Positions 26,330 through 34,640 are shown, counted from the stretch's first letter. The stretch: DNA of 58,687 bases from an uncultured Lachnospira sp. (GCA_910589305.1 CAJUTV010000017.1:1-58687), one strand, 5' to 3'. Notes: generated by a model from the sequence alone, not told the origin. Numbers and translations: made by a program.

Positions 26330-26926
26330 TTATTATGTATTATCACGATCAGGGTAAAAGAACCGTTTTTCACTCAAACATGCAACTGTTAGTCACACCC
26401 CATCTGATGTGATTATTATATCACAATTAGCCAAATAAACAAGCAAAATTCACAGAATTTATTTTAATTTTAATCATTCCTTGTACAAATTTAACAAATC
26501 ATTACATAAACTTATGATTTCTTATAATTTTTTTCAACTATTTATTTATATTTTAAACAATTAAAAAATAATATAAATAAAACAAGCATAACTATAATAA
26601 TTATCGCTATCTTATTTTTTACTTTAATATATCTTTCTATTGCATTTATAATTTTTATTATTTATGTACAAAAAGTTATCCCGTACTTTTCCACATTTTA
26701 CTTTTATAAATTTATCCTATCTTTGTGGATAATGTTGATAAAACAGTGGATAACTTAAAAAACTGGGATAAACGCAATTTAAAATTGTGGATAACTTGTG
26801 GATAACTGATTATCTTTTTCAACAAATTATTGCAAAAAATACATCAAATTTCTATTTTTCGTCAATATGCACAAATTTGTTTCCTTGTAAATGGTTTGTT
26901 AATTTTAAGCTTACTATAAATTTTAT
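26330..26926. other. Intergenic AT-rich stretch with DnaA-box cluster
   Basis: No gene is seen on either strand. The left ~300 bp (26410-26680) is extremely A/T-rich. The right part holds the DnaA-box cluster at 26687-26805, listed separately. There is no strand switch: hpf and the GNAT gene on either side are both minus strand. Confidence 0.6.
26687..26805 (-). promoter_or_regulatory. DnaA-box cluster (oriC-like or titration site)
   Basis: Three perfect TGTGGATAA boxes (reverse of TTATCCACA) lie at 26724-26732, 26786-26794 and 26797-26805. Two one-mismatch boxes are at 26745-26753 (AGTGGATAA) and 26687-26695 (TTTTCCACA). Four of the five point the same way. A very A/T-rich segment lies directly to the left, like an unwinding element. 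No dnaA, dnaN or rpmH is nearby, so a secondary DnaA-binding cluster is more likely than the main origin. Confidence 0.75.
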
Positions 26927-27403
26927 TCACTGTCCTGTTTTTTCATAACATATTAATGTAAGTTTTTTATTTATAATCTTTATCTTGTCTGTCTTTTTAT
27001 ATCCCATTTTTTCATATAAATAACAATTTTTTGGTTCCTGCAAAATGGTTACTAATTCCCATTTTTCTTTTCCATGTATTTCTTCACATAACTGAATGGC
27101 TTTCTGTGCAATACCTTGTCCTTGAAATTCTGGCAAAATAAATAATGGTGATATTCTCTTTCTTTTCCCTGCTTCCTTTGTATCAACAATACGAATAGCA
27201 CCTACTTTTTGTAAACCAATACAAATAAAATAGTAATATGTAAAATTTTGTTTTAAACGTTCTTTTATATTTTCTATGCTTTCATTTCCGGGATTTGTAT
27301 CAAAATCTTGATATTTATCAAGCAATTCTTTAAATGCTTTTATCTGCATACTATGTAATTCTTTTACATCTTTTACCGTTACTGGTACTAATCTCACTTT
27401 CAT
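26927..27403 (-). CDS. GNAT-family N-acetyltransferase
   Basis: The 158-residue protein starts MKVRLVPVTVKDVKEL. It has the acetyl-CoA site ILPEFQGQGIAQKAIQLCE (R/QxxGxG/A) and the C-terminal CYLYEKMGYKKTDKI. Substrate is not evident. AAGGAA precedes the chosen ATG. A second plausible ATG lies seven codons upstream, after AATGAGGATAAAA, so the start is ambiguous. It follows another GNAT by ~38 nt and is probably co-transcribed. Confidence 0.85.
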   Translation of the reverse strand: MKVRLVPVTVKDVKELHSMQIKAFKELLDKYQDFDTNPGNESIENIKERLKQNFTYYYFICIGLQKVGAIRIVDTKEAGKRKRISPLFILPEFQGQGIAQKAIQLCEEIHGKEKWELVTILQEPKNCYLYEKMGYKKTDKIKIINKKLTLICYEKTGQ

Positions 27404-27440
27404 AATATTCCTTCTTTTAATCATTTTTATCCTCATTCCT

Positions 27441-27938
27441 TTACACATTTCTAAACTTTTCCAATCGATAATGCTGCTCATCATCTAATTTTTTTATTCC
27501 ATTTTTATAATCATACCCTTTTTTTCGATAAAATTCTGTCGCTGTAATGGATGCTGGAATTTCTATTCTTTTAGCTCGTAAAAACAGCTCATCTGATTCA
27601 AGTACATCAATAATATAACTGCCAATTTTTTGCCCATGTAATTCCGGCAGTACAAAAATAGTGAGCAATATGCTTTCTGTAAGGCTTCCCCAAAAACTTG
27701 ATATAGCGCCAACTCCTACTATTTTGCCCTCATTCCAAAACACATAAATATTTGCATATTCTGCCATACCTTGAAACCATTTTACATTGTGTGTAGCAAC
27801 GAATTGTTCTATCGCTTTTTCGCCATAATCTTTTACATTGACTTCTCTAAAATTTCGGATAATCAATCGGACAATTTCCTCTGCATCTTGTTCCTGATAA
27901 GGTTTAACAAGAATTTGTGTTCCATTTTCTAATTTCAT
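27441..27938 (-). CDS. GNAT-family N-acetyltransferase
   Basis: The 165-residue protein has LVKPYQEQDAEEIVRLIIRN at the start. The acetyl-CoA loop is FVLPELHGQKIGSYIIDVLE, followed by FLRAKRIEIPASITATEFYRKKGY. Substrate unknown. AAAGGTGG precedes the ATG. It is the first of two GNAT genes, downstream of a terminator hairpin at 27963-27995. Confidence 0.87.
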   Translation of the reverse strand: MKLENGTQILVKPYQEQDAEEIVRLIIRNFREVNVKDYGEKAIEQFVATHNVKWFQGMAEYANIYVFWNEGKIVGVGAISSFWGSLTESILLTIFVLPELHGQKIGSYIIDVLESDELFLRAKRIEIPASITATEFYRKKGYDYKNGIKKLDDEQHYRLEKFRNV

Positions 27939-27962
27939 ACAACCACCTTTCTGAGTACAAAA

Positions 27963-27995
27963 AATGCACTAAACATACAATATGTCTAGTGCATT
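27963..27995 (-). terminator. Terminator upstream of the GNAT pair
   Basis: AATGCACTA pairs with TAGTGCATT, with a further inner ACATA/TATGT stem. On the minus strand the hairpin is followed by TTTTTTG. It would end transcripts coming from the protease locus. Confidence 0.8.
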
Positions 27996-28343
27996 GGTTA
28001 AAACTATCGGTTATAAAAAATATTCTACTTAAAAAATGCTATTTTTAAATATCCTAATTTTAAAAAATATTTTCTTATGAAAACTTACTTTTACCGATAT
28101 ATATGCACAGACATATCAGACCCACCTCTGCAACTGTGCCTTCAATCGGAACACAATCACAATTAAGTATGTCTGTAATACATGTACATATCATTCATTG
28201 TAAAATGTAAGTTCTGCATTTGTTTCTCCTAAATTATTTTTTGGCTGTCACATTAAATATCTTATACCTGATTTTTTTATGCAACAGCCTTTACTTTTTT
28301 ATAAACTACTATAATTTAATTTTAATGTCAAGAAATATCTTGT
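27996..28343. other. Intergenic stretch without recognised features
   Basis: A/T-rich with no gene I can support on either strand. A short TTATGCAACAGCCTTTA segment near 28279 echoes one end of the inverted repeat at 42538-42645. Confidence 0.3.
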
Positions 28344-28769
28344 CTATTTTCCGCCTAATTCTTTATACATCGTTCCTACATATTCTGCTAATTCACGATT
28401 ATATTGATAACTTTTTGTATCATCATTATATACAATATGTGTATGTCCTCCTCCAAACCACATTTTCCAATCCATATCATTTATTGTATATGAAATGCTA
28501 TATGACCAGCCATCATACTGTTTTGGAAACAATACAAGCTTAAAATTAATTTCATCTATTTTATTAGCAAGTTTTTCTATATCTTCCTTTGTTATCAAAA
28601 CACTTTCTCCTGTATTTCCACTCATAATACGTACTTCCTCTGCCTGTTGTATAGTTGCTTTAAAATTTTTCGCTCTACTTGAATAGATGTATATTATTAC
28701 AATTAAAATAATTAATATTACAATTAAAAACAATATAATATGTATGATTGATTTTTTATATTTTTGCAT
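28344..28769 (-). CDS. Small single-TM protein, paralogue A of the protease locus
   Basis: The ~141-residue protein has one N-terminal membrane segment (~10-28) followed by YSSRAKNFKATI. An outer domain with AEEVRIMSGNTGESVLITKE, WSYSISYTIND and the C-terminal MYKELGGK follows. It is ~70% identical by eye to the next gene (28841) and more distant to 29338. I do not recognise a family. AGAGGTG precedes the ATG, and the preceding intergenic segment is also duplicated between the copies. It lies last in a minus-strand run starting from a secreted protease; a role as protease partner or immunity factor is speculation. Confidence 0.7.
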   Translation of the reverse strand: MQKYKKSIIHIILFLIVILIILIVIIYIYSSRAKNFKATIQQAEEVRIMSGNTGESVLITKEDIEKLANKIDEINFKLVLFPKQYDGWSYSISYTINDMDWKMWFGGGHTHIVYNDDTKSYQYNRELAEYVGTMYKELGGK

Positions 28770-28840
28770 AACCACACCTCTAATCTGGTATAATCACCAT
28801 ATGATTTTATCTTCTTGCATAATATTTTAAAATATATTAT

Positions 28841-29266
28841 CTATTTTCCTCCTAATTCCTTATACATAGTTTCTACATACTCTTCCAAATCACGATTACA
28901 TTGATAACTTTTTCTATCACCATTATATGAAATTTCTATATATCCTCCACCAAACAACATACTCCAATCAGTATCATTTATTGTATATGAAATCCTATAC
29001 GACCAGCCGCCATACTGTTTTGGAAATAATACAGGTTTAAAATGAAACTCATCTATTTTATTCGCCAGTTTTTCTATATTTTCCTTTGATATTACAATGT
29101 TTTCCCCTGTATTTCCACTCATAATGCGTACTTCCTCTGCCTGTCGTATAGTTGCTTTAAAATCTTTTTCTCGACTTGAATAAATGTAGGTTATCACAAT
29201 AAAAACAATCAATGCTACAATTAAAAATATAGAAACAACTATTATGAATTTTTTATGTTTTTTCAT
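28841..29266 (-). CDS. Small single-TM protein, paralogue B of the protease locus
   Basis: The 141-residue protein has a basic start (MKKHKKF), one membrane segment (~6-24), YSSREKDFKATIRQ, AEEVRIMSGNTGENIVISKE, FKPVLFPKQYGGWSYRISYT and ends ELGGK. Very similar to paralogue A along its full length, including the intergenic leader (CCAGATTAGAGGTG on the minus strand), which shows a recent tandem duplication. I start it at the ATG after AGAGGTGAAGCCT. Function unknown. Confidence 0.75.
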   Translation of the reverse strand: MKKHKKFIIVVSIFLIVALIVFIVITYIYSSREKDFKATIRQAEEVRIMSGNTGENIVISKENIEKLANKIDEFHFKPVLFPKQYGGWSYRISYTINDTDWSMLFGGGYIEISYNGDRKSYQCNRDLEEYVETMYKELGGK

Positions 29267-29337
29267 AGGCTTCACCTCTAATCTGGTATAACCACTGTAT
29301 AATTTATCTTCTTGTATGATATTTAGAAATATTTTAT

Positions 29338-29787
29338 CTACTTTCCTCCTAATTCTTTATACATAGTTTCTATATACTCTTCCAAATCACGATTATCATG
29401 ATAATATTTCCAATCATTATTATGTACAATTTGTGTATATCCGCTGCCAAAAACCATACTCCACCAGTCATTTTCACCTACTCTGTACAAAATTTCATGC
29501 GACCAACCTGCACGCTGTTCTAAACGTGGTACACGCAATACATATTCAAAGTCAACTTTATCTACCTTATCAGCCAGTTTTTCTATATTTTCTGTTGATA
29601 ATAAAATATATTCTCCTGTATTTCCGCTTACAATACGAACTTCATCTGCTACTCGTATGTTAGACTTAAAATCTTTTTCTCGACTTGAATAACTATATAA
29701 ATAATTATACCTTATTATAATAAATATACTTAATGCTAAAATAAGAAATACAATAATAATCGCAATTAACTTTTTATGTTTCTTCAT
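29338..29787 (-). CDS. Small single-TM protein, paralogue C of the protease locus
   Basis: The 149-residue protein starts MKKHKKLIAI with one membrane segment (~6-24). It has YSSREKDFKSNIRVADEVRI, SGNTGEYILLSTENIEKLAD, a longer YVLRVPRLEQRAGWS insert, and the shared ELGGK end. It is the most diverged of the three adjacent paralogues. It begins 11 nt after the protease stop codon with GGGAG before the ATG, so it is co-transcribed with the protease. Function unknown. Confidence 0.75.
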   Translation of the reverse strand: MKKHKKLIAIIIVFLILALSIFIIIRYNYLYSYSSREKDFKSNIRVADEVRIVSGNTGEYILLSTENIEKLADKVDKVDFEYVLRVPRLEQRAGWSHEILYRVGENDWWSMVFGSGYTQIVHNNDWKYYHDNRDLEEYIETMYKELGGK

Positions 29788-29798
29788 AGATTTTCTCC

Positions 29799-31046
29799 CT
29801 AATATGGTAAAACTACTACATAATTCCAATTTCCTTGACAATTTCCCCAAACATATCTTGAAGGATAATTTGTCCAACCATCTGCTATCCTTATATATAT
29901 ACTATGATTTCCAATAGAATATGTAAACTGTGAATAACCTAACGCAACTACACTATGATTTCCATATTTATAATGATTTAATACTATTAAATGACATGGT
30001 CTATTATTATCTAATTCATTAACAATCTCTTTTCCATAATTCGTACCATAAATCAAATATGATTTACAGTTTAATCTCACCCTATTAAAATATGTTTCAT
30101 ATGCATTAGGCACATTAACATGAAGTGTTCCTTCTTTTTTATCAGTTTCCATAAGTTCAAACATCTCCCAAAACACATCATCCCATGAACAATTTAAAAA
30201 TAAATCACTATATTTAGATGGGTCTCTCAGATACCAATACTTACATAAATTTGTTGCTGCTGTTGGCGCGCACACACCTCCACTGCTAAAATCAGTCATA
30301 ACATTGTAATATATAAATCCACCATCTACCATATAATATTTACTATCTTGATATCCACTCTCATAATTATTAGGATTTGTTATAAAATCCCCTCCCTCTG
30401 AATCAGGTGGATTACTATTTCTAGTGCTCATATCTAGATATATCTCCCACATATCGGAATAATCCTGTTCCTGTATTTCTTCCTCTTTCTGACAAACTTC
30501 TTCCATCTCAACAATATCACTTGTTGTTATATCATATATTTTAGAATCATTACTATTAACTTTACATTCCACAGCATAATTCATATCCCCCATATAATAT
30601 AACTTACAATTCTTACTGCTTAAATCAGTCTGTTCCATATCATTGACTTTTTCTACTACATGCTCGATAGACACATCTAAAAAAGACTCTCCCTCCTCAG
30701 CAAATTCAATAATTGGATACATACTTGTATTTGCTCCTGTTATTACATAGCCGCAATCGTTATTATCCTTATCTTTTATGCCAAAATAATAACATTCTAA
30801 CCGATTCTTATTATCAAATATTGCCCTTCTTACACCAATTTTTACGCCTGTGTTCCACAACGATTCTTCATTTGTACTCATTACATTTTTAATATGTATA
30901 GTAGCTGCTTGTTCGGCTTCTTTCATTGAAATAATACGCACATTATTTCCTGCCGCCTCATCTTGTGCCGCAAAAACTGCACTCGAATTTACTAAAAACA
31001 TAACGACTGTCATTACACATGCTATTGTTCTTTTAATTTTTTTCAT
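29799..31046 (-). CDS. Secreted papain-like cysteine peptidase (C39/C10-like) with pro-domain
   Basis: The 415-residue protein has a Sec signal peptide (~1-26, SSAVFAAQ). A pro-domain-like region with ISMKEAEQAATIHIKNV (~38-55) runs to ~175, then a linker and a C-terminal papain-fold domain. Catalytic residues are likely Cys259 in GGVCAPTAATNLC, His364 in GNHSVVALGY and Asp389 in IADGWTNYP. The pro-domain plus this catalytic pattern resembles streptopain (C10) and C39-like peptidases. GGGGG precedes the ATG, in a CACAGAAATGGGGG context like that of the leader family. It is flanked by four small membrane proteins. Confidence 0.8.
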   Translation of the reverse strand: MKKIKRTIACVMTVVMFLVNSSAVFAAQDEAAGNNVRIISMKEAEQAATIHIKNVMSTNEESLWNTGVKIGVRRAIFDNKNRLECYYFGIKDKDNNDCGYVITGANTSMYPIIEFAEEGESFLDVSIEHVVEKVNDMEQTDLSSKNCKLYYMGDMNYAVECKVNSNDSKIYDITTSDIVEMEEVCQKEEEIQEQDYSDMWEIYLDMSTRNSNPPDSEGGDFITNPNNYESGYQDSKYYMVDGGFIYYNVMTDFSSGGVCAPTAATNLCKYWYLRDPSKYSDLFLNCSWDDVFWEMFELMETDKKEGTLHVNVPNAYETYFNRVRLNCKSYLIYGTNYGKEIVNELDNNRPCHLIVLNHYKYGNHSVVALGYSQFTYSIGNHSIYIRIADGWTNYPSRYVWGNCQGNWNYVVVLPY

Positions 31047-31208
31047 AAATGCCCCCATTTCTGTGTTGTATCTTATCTGCAATAAACTGTTTACATCTTC
31101 TTTCTTTATTACTGCACTAAAATACATTCACTTAAACTGTACAATACCCATCTGTTACCCTTTAGCATACTTTATACTCACTACATTAATTTTCCTACCC
31201 CCCTCCTT

Positions 31209-31625
31209 TCAAATCAAATACCCCAGCAACATTTCCTTTATAAAATCAACCAACTTTCCTGTTTCAGTTTTATAAAATTTATTTTCATTAATAACTATAC
31301 AATTATCATCAACAATAGTAATAATGTATAATTCCCCTTCTATTATAAATTGTATCTGATACTGCCATTCTGTTAATGGCTTATGAAAAAAATCCCTCGT
31401 TAATTCTAAACGTTTGAGTTTTTCAAACAACTCTTCTTTTTCTTTATCAGACAATTTTATTGAAATTCCATTATCACCATCTATCACATCAACATTTTCA
31501 TATGCTTGATTTGGCTTTCTAAGAAATGCTGTATCTAATTTTATTGAAATTATTATTAACACTCCAACTACCACAAATATTGCTATTATTCCAACAAGAA
31601 TAATAATACATTTTTTCTTTTTCAT
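31209..31625 (-). CDS. Small single-TM protein upstream of the protease (distant paralogue D)
   Basis: The 138-residue protein has a basic start (MKKKKC), one membrane segment (~6-27), then an outer domain. That domain (VDVIDGDNGISIKLSDKEKE, EWQYQIQFIIEGELYIITIV, KLVDFIKEML) has the same order of elements as paralogues A-C: a D/S-GxNG-x-SI-LS-x-E region, a WxYxI strand and a C-terminal helix. Homology is by pattern only. It has no clear SD. It ends ~160 nt before the protease start. Confidence 0.6.
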   Translation of the reverse strand: MKKKKCIIILVGIIAIFVVVGVLIIISIKLDTAFLRKPNQAYENVDVIDGDNGISIKLSDKEKEELFEKLKRLELTRDFFHKPLTEWQYQIQFIIEGELYIITIVDDNCIVINENKFYKTETGKLVDFIKEMLLGYLI

Positions 31626-31639
31626 GATTTTTGCCTATC

Positions 31640-32016
31640 CTATATAAATAAATTTATATATCAATTATATCATTAATTGCAATTGAATCTATTTTTCCTT
31701 TATAAATATAATCAATTTTAAAACATATAAATAATATTATATTTTTAGTTTAAAATATTATATTACTAGTAAATTATATCGCTATACATATATTAACGTC
31801 AATTTATGTATTGATTTTATTCCAACAAAAATACAAATATTTTTATATTAATTTTATATTTAATATTTTTTACATATCCATTTTTTTACACGTTCTATTG
31901 ATATAAAATTTATTCCATTTTTTTCATTTAAACATTCGATAAACAGTTGCAAACATTGTCCCATTCATTATATTATTATATTAATATTTTGATATAGAAA
32001 GGCAGGGCAACCATTA
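31640..32016. other. Intergenic AT-rich stretch
   Basis: No gene or repeat can be supported. This is the divergent region between the minus-strand protease locus and the plus-strand SDR gene, and likely holds their promoters. I could not pick one with confidence in such A/T-rich sequence. Confidence 0.3.
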
Positions 32017-32742
32017 ATGTCAAACATCATTATAACAGGTGCTTCTAGGGGAATTGGACGCGCTATTGCTCTAGCACTGGCAGATAAAAACAACAATCTT
32101 GTACTTAACTGCATTCAAAATAAAGACCTTCTGGCACAAGTTCAGCAAGATATTATAAAGATTGGCGGCAATGCACAAATAGATATAGGTGATGTTGGGT
32201 GTTATAACAATGTGGAAAATTTGGTTGCCTGTATGCATCATTTTTATGGAGACGTTGATATTCTTATCAATAATGCTGGCGTTTCAGCTATTGGCTTGCT
32301 TCAAGATACCACTCCTGTTGAATGGCATCATACTTTTCATGTCAATGTACATTCCATATATAACTGCTGTCGATTATGTATTCCAGATATGATTAAAAAT
32401 AAATCCGGCAGAATTATTAATATTTCCTCTGTCTGGGGAAATGTAGGCGCAAGCTGTGAAGTTGCCTACTCGGCTGCAAAAGGTGCTGTTAATGCGATGA
32501 CAAAAGCCTTAGCAAAAGAGCTTGCTCCTAGTAATATACAAGTAAACGCTATTGCTTGTGGAGCAATTGATACTGAAATGAATCATCATCTAAATGATGA
32601 TGAAAAACAATCACTAGCTGATGAAATTCCTGTTGGAAGAATGGGAAAACCAGAAGAAATCGGCGAATTTGTTAAACAATTATGTAACAGTCCCTCTTAT
32701 CTTACAGGTCAAATCATAACAATAGACGGCGGCTGGACATAA
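32017..32742 (+). CDS. Short-chain dehydrogenase/reductase (FabG/YmfI-like)
   Basis: The 241-residue Rossmann enzyme has IIITGASRGIGRAIALAL (cofactor loop) and ILINNAGVSAIG. The catalytic Ser is in INISSVWGNVGASCEV, Tyr-x3-Lys is in YSAAKGAVNAM, and the end is GQIITIDGGW. The SSVWGNVGASCEV-YSAAKGA stretch is closer to YmfI, the EF-P 5-aminopentanone reductase, than to FabG of fatty-acid synthesis; I favour YmfI by memory of the motif. No efp or fab gene is nearby to decide. AAAGGCAGGG precedes the ATG. Confidence 0.8.
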   Translation: MSNIIITGASRGIGRAIALALADKNNNLVLNCIQNKDLLAQVQQDIIKIGGNAQIDIGDVGCYNNVENLVACMHHFYGDVDILINNAGVSAIGLLQDTTPVEWHHTFHVNVHSIYNCCRLCIPDMIKNKSGRIINISSVWGNVGASCEVAYSAAKGAVNAMTKALAKELAPSNIQVNAIACGAIDTEMNHHLNDDEKQSLADEIPVGRMGKPEEIGEFVKQLCNSPSYLTGQIITIDGGWT

Positions 32743-32781
32743 AACTAGAGGCTAAAATTGAACCCCTTTACTTTCAATCAA

Positions 32782-32880
32782 CAAGTTTTGTACAAAAAAT
32801 TGCTGCGCATAAAAGGCTGCTATACAGCCTCGCCAAAACTTGAGCCATGAACTACTCTTACACTAAGTCGCAGCATGGAG
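32782..32880 (+). promoter_or_regulatory. Tandem structured leader, unit A
   Basis: P1: CAAGTTTTG (32782-32790) pairs with CAAAACTTG (32834-32842). P2: TGCTGCG (32801-32807) pairs with CGCAGCA (32869-32875). The stems cross in the order P1-P2-P1'-P2'. An inner hairpin AGGCTG-CTATA-CAGCCT lies within. The unit ends in TGGAGG, as does unit B, but here no open reading frame follows. It is a ~130-bp direct repeat of unit B. Confidence 0.6.
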
Positions 32881-32911
32881 GACAAGATTGAAAATTAAAA
32901 TTTTCAATCAA

Positions 32912-33018
32912 CAAGTTTTGTGCAAAAAATTGCTGCGCATAAAAGGCTGTTATATAGCCTCGCCAAAACTTGAGCCATTAGCTGCTCCTAAAAATAAGTC
33001 GCAGCATGGAGGCTAAAA
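32912..33018 (+). promoter_or_regulatory. Tandem structured leader, unit B (directly before the serine hydrolase)
   Basis: P1: CAAGTTTTG (32912-32920) pairs with CAAAACTTG (32964-32972). P2: TGCTGCG (32931-32937) pairs with CGCAGCA (33000-33006), immediately before GGAGG (33008-33012) and the ATG at 33019. In addition AGCCTC (in TATATAGCCTCGCC) is complementary to GAGGCT over the SD, and excludes the local AGGCT/AGCCT hairpin. This gives a ready on/off switch for ribosome access. The switch is inferred from pairing only. Confidence 0.6.
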
Positions 33019-34491
33019 ATGAATTTTTCAACAACAACACCTTCCGATGTAGGAATTGAACCTCAATGGCTGATGAATTTTTTAAAAAGACTGGATTATC
33101 AACAAATTCCGCTTCACAGTGCCATTATTATGAAAAACAATCAAATATGTATGGAGACCTACTATGCTCCATATACAAAAGAATCGCTCCATCGTATGTT
33201 TTCTATTACAAAAACATTTGTAGCTATGGCTATTGGTCTGCTTTGTGAAGAGGGCAAACTAAAGTTTGATGACCATATTGTCGATTATTTTCAAGAAAAA
33301 CTACCAAAAGATGGCGCATATCCCTACACGGCTATGCTTACTATTAAAGATATGTTAATTATGCGAACCTGCCACAATGAGACAACATTTAAAGCAAAAG
33401 GGGTTACCGACTGGGTTGGCTCTTTTTTTACAACTTTGCCAAACCATATGCCTGGAACGAACTTTTCTTACGATACAGGTTCCACCCACGTTTTAGGCGC
33501 TTTGGTAGAAAAACTTTCTGGCATGAAAATTCTTGATTATCTTCGCAGTAAAGGTCTTGATGAATTGGGATTTTCTAAAGATGCTTATATTCTAACAGAC
33601 CCAAACGGCGTTAGTATGGGTGGCTCTGGCATGTGTGCCACTTCAAGAGATATTCTTCTTATGATGATGCTTCTTGTAAATGATGGAGCATTGAACGGAA
33701 AGCAATATCTGCCAAAGGATTTTGTGCGAGAAGCAAAGCAAAAGCACAGTGACCCTTTTGTAAAGCAGGCAACTTTAGAAGAAATACAAGGCTATGGTTA
33801 TCAGTTATGGCAAACCACGCATAATGGATATGTTATGTTTGGTATGGGAGGACAATTAGCTCTATATGTGCCAGAAAAAGATATCTATATGATTACTACT
33901 GCTGACACACAAGGCAGACAGGGCGGCGTACAGCTTATTTACGATGCCTTTTGGGAAGAAATCTATACAAAAATACAAGAGCATTCGGTTTTACCTGAAT
34001 CCAATAATTCTTGTGCGTGGGATTTTAATTCTAATCAGCCCGTTTCTGATAAAGAATTGAATGACTTTTTAAATACACGAAAGTTATATACCATAACAGG
34101 CAATTATCACTCTTCTATGACAGAAAAAATTTCAGGCATTACCTATATATGTGATGATAATAATTGCGGTGTCACCGATATATGTGTAGATATTACAAAG
34201 ACAAATGGAACATTTAACTACACCAACAAAACAGGCAAACACACCATAAATTTTGAATTTGGCAACAACGCTTACGGCATATTTCCGGACTACAATTTAC
34301 AATATGCCGCCTCAGCCGCTTGGCGACTTGACGATTTTCTTGTTATAAAAATACAAATTAATGATTATGCAGTTGGCAATTTATATATTGCTCTAACTTT
34401 TAAAGAAAATCATGTGACGGTTATGTTTAAAAAAGTAGAGGAAACTTTCTTTCTTGAATATGATGGCGTATTTAGCGCACATGCACAATAA
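33019..34491 (+). CDS. Serine hydrolase of the beta-lactamase/transpeptidase-like family
   Basis: The 490-residue protein has the class C-type active site SITKTF (Ser-x-x-Lys), then FSYDTGSTHVLG (Tyr-x-Ser in place of Tyr-x-Asn) and FGMGGQL towards the end of the core, replacing Lys/His-Thr-Gly. A C-terminal ~150-residue beta-rich domain follows (KLYTITGNYHSSMTEKI and on). There is no signal peptide, so it probably acts in the cytosol as an esterase or peptidase and not as a drug-inactivating beta-lactamase. Translation probably depends on the tandem leader upstream. GGAGG precedes the ATG by 6 nt. Confidence 0.88.
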   Translation: MNFSTTTPSDVGIEPQWLMNFLKRLDYQQIPLHSAIIMKNNQICMETYYAPYTKESLHRMFSITKTFVAMAIGLLCEEGKLKFDDHIVDYFQEKLPKDGAYPYTAMLTIKDMLIMRTCHNETTFKAKGVTDWVGSFFTTLPNHMPGTNFSYDTGSTHVLGALVEKLSGMKILDYLRSKGLDELGFSKDAYILTDPNGVSMGGSGMCATSRDILLMMMLLVNDGALNGKQYLPKDFVREAKQKHSDPFVKQATLEEIQGYGYQLWQTTHNGYVMFGMGGQLALYVPEKDIYMITTADTQGRQGGVQLIYDAFWEEIYTKIQEHSVLPESNNSCAWDFNSNQPVSDKELNDFLNTRKLYTITGNYHSSMTEKISGITYICDDNNCGVTDICVDITKTNGTFNYTNKTGKHTINFEFGNNAYGIFPDYNLQYAASAAWRLDDFLVIKIQINDYAVGNLYIALTFKENHVTVMFKKVEETFFLEYDGVFSAHAQ

Positions 34492-34504
34492 GAATTATAA
34501 AAAC

Positions 34505-34534
34505 AAAAAGGGTACTTGCTTTTTTCAAGTACCC
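34505..34534 (-). terminator. Terminator of the type I toxin mRNA
   Basis: GGGTACTTG (34510-34518) pairs with CAAGTACCC (34526-34534). On the minus strand the stem is followed by TTTTTG. Its 3' arm can also pair with GTACTTG just upstream of the toxin SD (minus strand, ~34727-34733), a 5'-3' interaction seen in several type I toxin mRNAs. It overlaps the -35 box of the antisense RNA. Confidence 0.75.
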
Positions 34535-34544
34535 ACTATATAAT
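34516..34544 (+). promoter_or_regulatory. Sigma-A promoter of the antitoxin RNA
   Basis: TTGCTT (34516-34521), a 17-nt spacer and TATAAT (34539-34544). The start of transcription is expected near 34551. Strong, as expected for an antisense regulator. Confidence 0.75.
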
Positions 34545-34550
34545 GAAGAT

Positions 34551-34640
34551 ACAAAAGTATTCGGATACAAATCCGATACCCCAAGCTATAGTGTTAAAAA
34601 TAGCATCCAAACTTTGGACGGTCAGGGTGCTATTTTTTGT
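34551..34640 (+). ncRNA. Predicted antisense antitoxin RNA (~90 nt)
   Basis: Starts after the TATAAT box and carries the hairpin TCGGAT-ACAA-ATCCGA (34561-34576). It ends in the terminator AAAAATAGCA...TGCTATTTTT (34596-34637). It is fully complementary to the 3' UTR and last codon of the 27-residue toxin ORF on the opposite strand. A convergent antisense RNA of this size, ending inside the toxin gene, is the layout of type I systems such as RatA-TxpA and SR4-BsrG. Confidence 0.7.
34596..34638 (+). terminator. Terminator of the antitoxin RNA
   Basis: AAAAATAGCATCC pairs with GGGTGCTATTTTT around an inner TCCAAA/TTTGGA hairpin, followed by TTTTTTG. The stem covers the toxin stop codon on the other strand. 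Confidence 0.75.

Noticed and set aside
26687..26805. Main chromosomal origin oriC
   Set aside because: There is no dnaA, dnaN or rpmH and no change of gene strand around the boxes; I keep it as a secondary DnaA-box cluster.
32775..33018. CRISPR array
   Set aside because: Only two ~130-bp near-identical units occur, with no short repeats or unique spacers and no cas genes; the units are structured leaders.
33019..34491. True secreted beta-lactamase (drug resistance gene)
   Set aside because: There is a SITK active site, but no signal peptide and no Lys-Thr-Gly box; a cytosolic esterase/peptidase-like serine hydrolase fits better.
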